From positions 14,660,438 through 14,724,437 of the forward strand of contig CM019238.1 in the NCBI GenBank assembly GCA_009741485.1: a stretch of 64,000 nucleotides of DNA, written 5' to 3'. The DNA comes from Malurus cyaneus samueli. Lineage: Eukaryota; Chordata; Aves; Passeriformes; Maluridae. Positions within the stretch are counted from its first letter, which is position 1; each line of letters opens with the position of its first letter. The notes beneath the pieces were generated by a model, which had not been told where the DNA came from, ran no database searches, and was given only the letters and a program-made list of their open reading frames with translations. This document shows, piece by piece, positions 62,815 through 64,000 of this stretch. Made by a program: the position numbers and the translations under genes.

Positions 62815-64000
62815 GAACAGAATTTGGTAAAATTCTGGTATTGAAATGCTCTCAGCTGTCTGTCAGCAGGCTGGGTTTTGCCGCGATAAGCACTCCACAA
62901 AGTACTTTAAAAAGCAAGCACAAAGAAATGGGATTTGCTGGGTTCCTTGGGGAAGGAGATGGCTCAGTTGAAGCAGCACCATCAGCAGTGATCGGAGCTG
63001 CTCTCACCGCAATTTTCTGCTCCAAATAAGCAAAACTCCACCTCTGGATGACAGGAGGATTCCTGCTTTCTGCTTTTTTAAGGAAGGGAACGAGAACAGG
63101 AGGTCAGCAACTAAACTTGATGTGAATTCTGCAAGCAGTGGCTGTACAGAGTGAGAATCCTTTGTAACCAAAATGTGTTCAGAAGGCAAAAGCTGAACCC
63201 AAATCCTGCTGGGTTTGGATCTCGGCTTTGGGAGTGCAGGACAGGGAGATCTGGTCACCATTCCTGAGGAAGCAGAGACTCTGACAAGTGAATGAAGCAA
63301 AGAGAGTCTGACAAGTGAATTCCTGGTATTTTAGCATTCATTTGTGGGTTCAGAGCACAGTGAGGAGGATTTTGTGTGTTCCCCATCCCTGGAGATGTTC
63401 CAGGCCAGGCTGGACAGGGCTTGGAGCAGCCTGGGACAGTGGGAGCTGTCCCTGTCCATGCCCTGACACAGCCTGGTCTGAGCCCACCACTGTGAGGAAG
63501 AAGAACAGAAAAAAAAATATGAGAAAAAAACAGATAAATAAGGCTTCCTTCTTAAGAGTTTGATTTTCTTGTTATAATCAAAAATAAAACCCCATGATTC
63601 CAATAAATATTATTATAAACCAAATAAACTCACTTTTAACAAAGCCTTGGTTCAAGCATACGTTCAGATGTTGAATTATTACACCAAATGAAATTATGCC
63701 TTCACTGATTCCAGATTTTTTTTTCCTAGATCTTTCGTGCCTATATAAACTAAATATATTGCTTAATAAATTTTCTTTCAATATAAAACCATGGCAATAT
63801 TTTCACTACATTTCCATGCAAATATTCCTATTATAGTATTTTCTTTTATGTAGCATTATATGAACAAAAATAGTGCAATTTTGTGTCCCTATTTCTACAC
63901 AAAAGATAGAACATTTATAGGATTTATTAAGCGTAAATTACCAAAAACTCAAAGCAAGTTAAATTTCCAACTGTCATTAATTTGCAGGTTGTGAGCTCAC
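62815..64000. other. Right end of window, no gene recognised
   Basis: Apart from a CR1 fragment at 63380-63465 this is AT-rich unique sequence. In mammals the gene beyond POF1B is CHM, but none of its conserved protein motifs is visible here. Confidence 0.45.
63380..63465 (+). mobile_element. CR1 LINE fragment, forward orientation
   Basis: It reads catccctggagatgttccag, gccaggctggacagggcttg and gagcagcctgggacagtggg, typical CR1 3' sequence. It lacks the very end of the element. Confidence 0.8.

Noticed and set aside
62500..64000. First exon of CHM
   Set aside because: It was expected from mammalian gene order, but none of the conserved N-terminal CHM motifs can be found on either strand.

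Overview
The window is vertebrate nuclear DNA, most likely from a songbird. The genes have many small exons with GT-AG introns and CpG-island promoters. The interspersed repeats are CR1 LINE 3'-end fragments, plus one SINE with a tRNA-Ile-like head and a CR1-like tail, which matches the passerine family TguSINE1. There is no sign of bacterial, plasmid or viral genes.

Two protein-coding genes face each other tail to tail. The first, on the + strand, is ZNF711, the ZFX/ZFY-family transcription factor. It has a CpG island with a probable non-coding first exon at about 2.0-3.0 kb, eight coding exons from 7133 to 21128 that join in one frame to 807 residues, and a 3' UTR to about 22.8 kb. The second, on the - strand, is POF1B, the epithelial actin-binding coiled-coil protein. 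Fourteen coding exons run from 41570 down to about 27.5 kb, with a CpG-rich first exon. ZNF711 and POF1B are neighbours at human Xq21, and that segment corresponds to chicken chromosome 4p and songbird chromosome 4A, so the synteny supports both calls.

Layout: 1-1.9 kb is upstream flank with a possible last exon of another gene. 2.0-22.8 kb is ZNF711. 22.8-27.4 kb is intergenic but holds several exon-like units on the + strand that cannot encode protein. 27.4-42.0 kb is POF1B. 42.0-64.0 kb is mostly gene-free, with CR1 fragments, a long 12-bp minisatellite at 58.5-59.0 kb and a small promoter-like GC-rich patch at 62.5-62.8 kb.

The most notable features are: GC-rich minisatellites with 40-46 bp units at the ZNF711 promoter, at the POF1B promoter and directly behind a POF1B splice donor; an unresolved reading-frame conflict in POF1B exon 1; a possible unannotated + strand non-coding transcript between the genes; and ZFX-type motifs inside the ZNF711 promoter. 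I found nothing that I would call a new multi-gene system.
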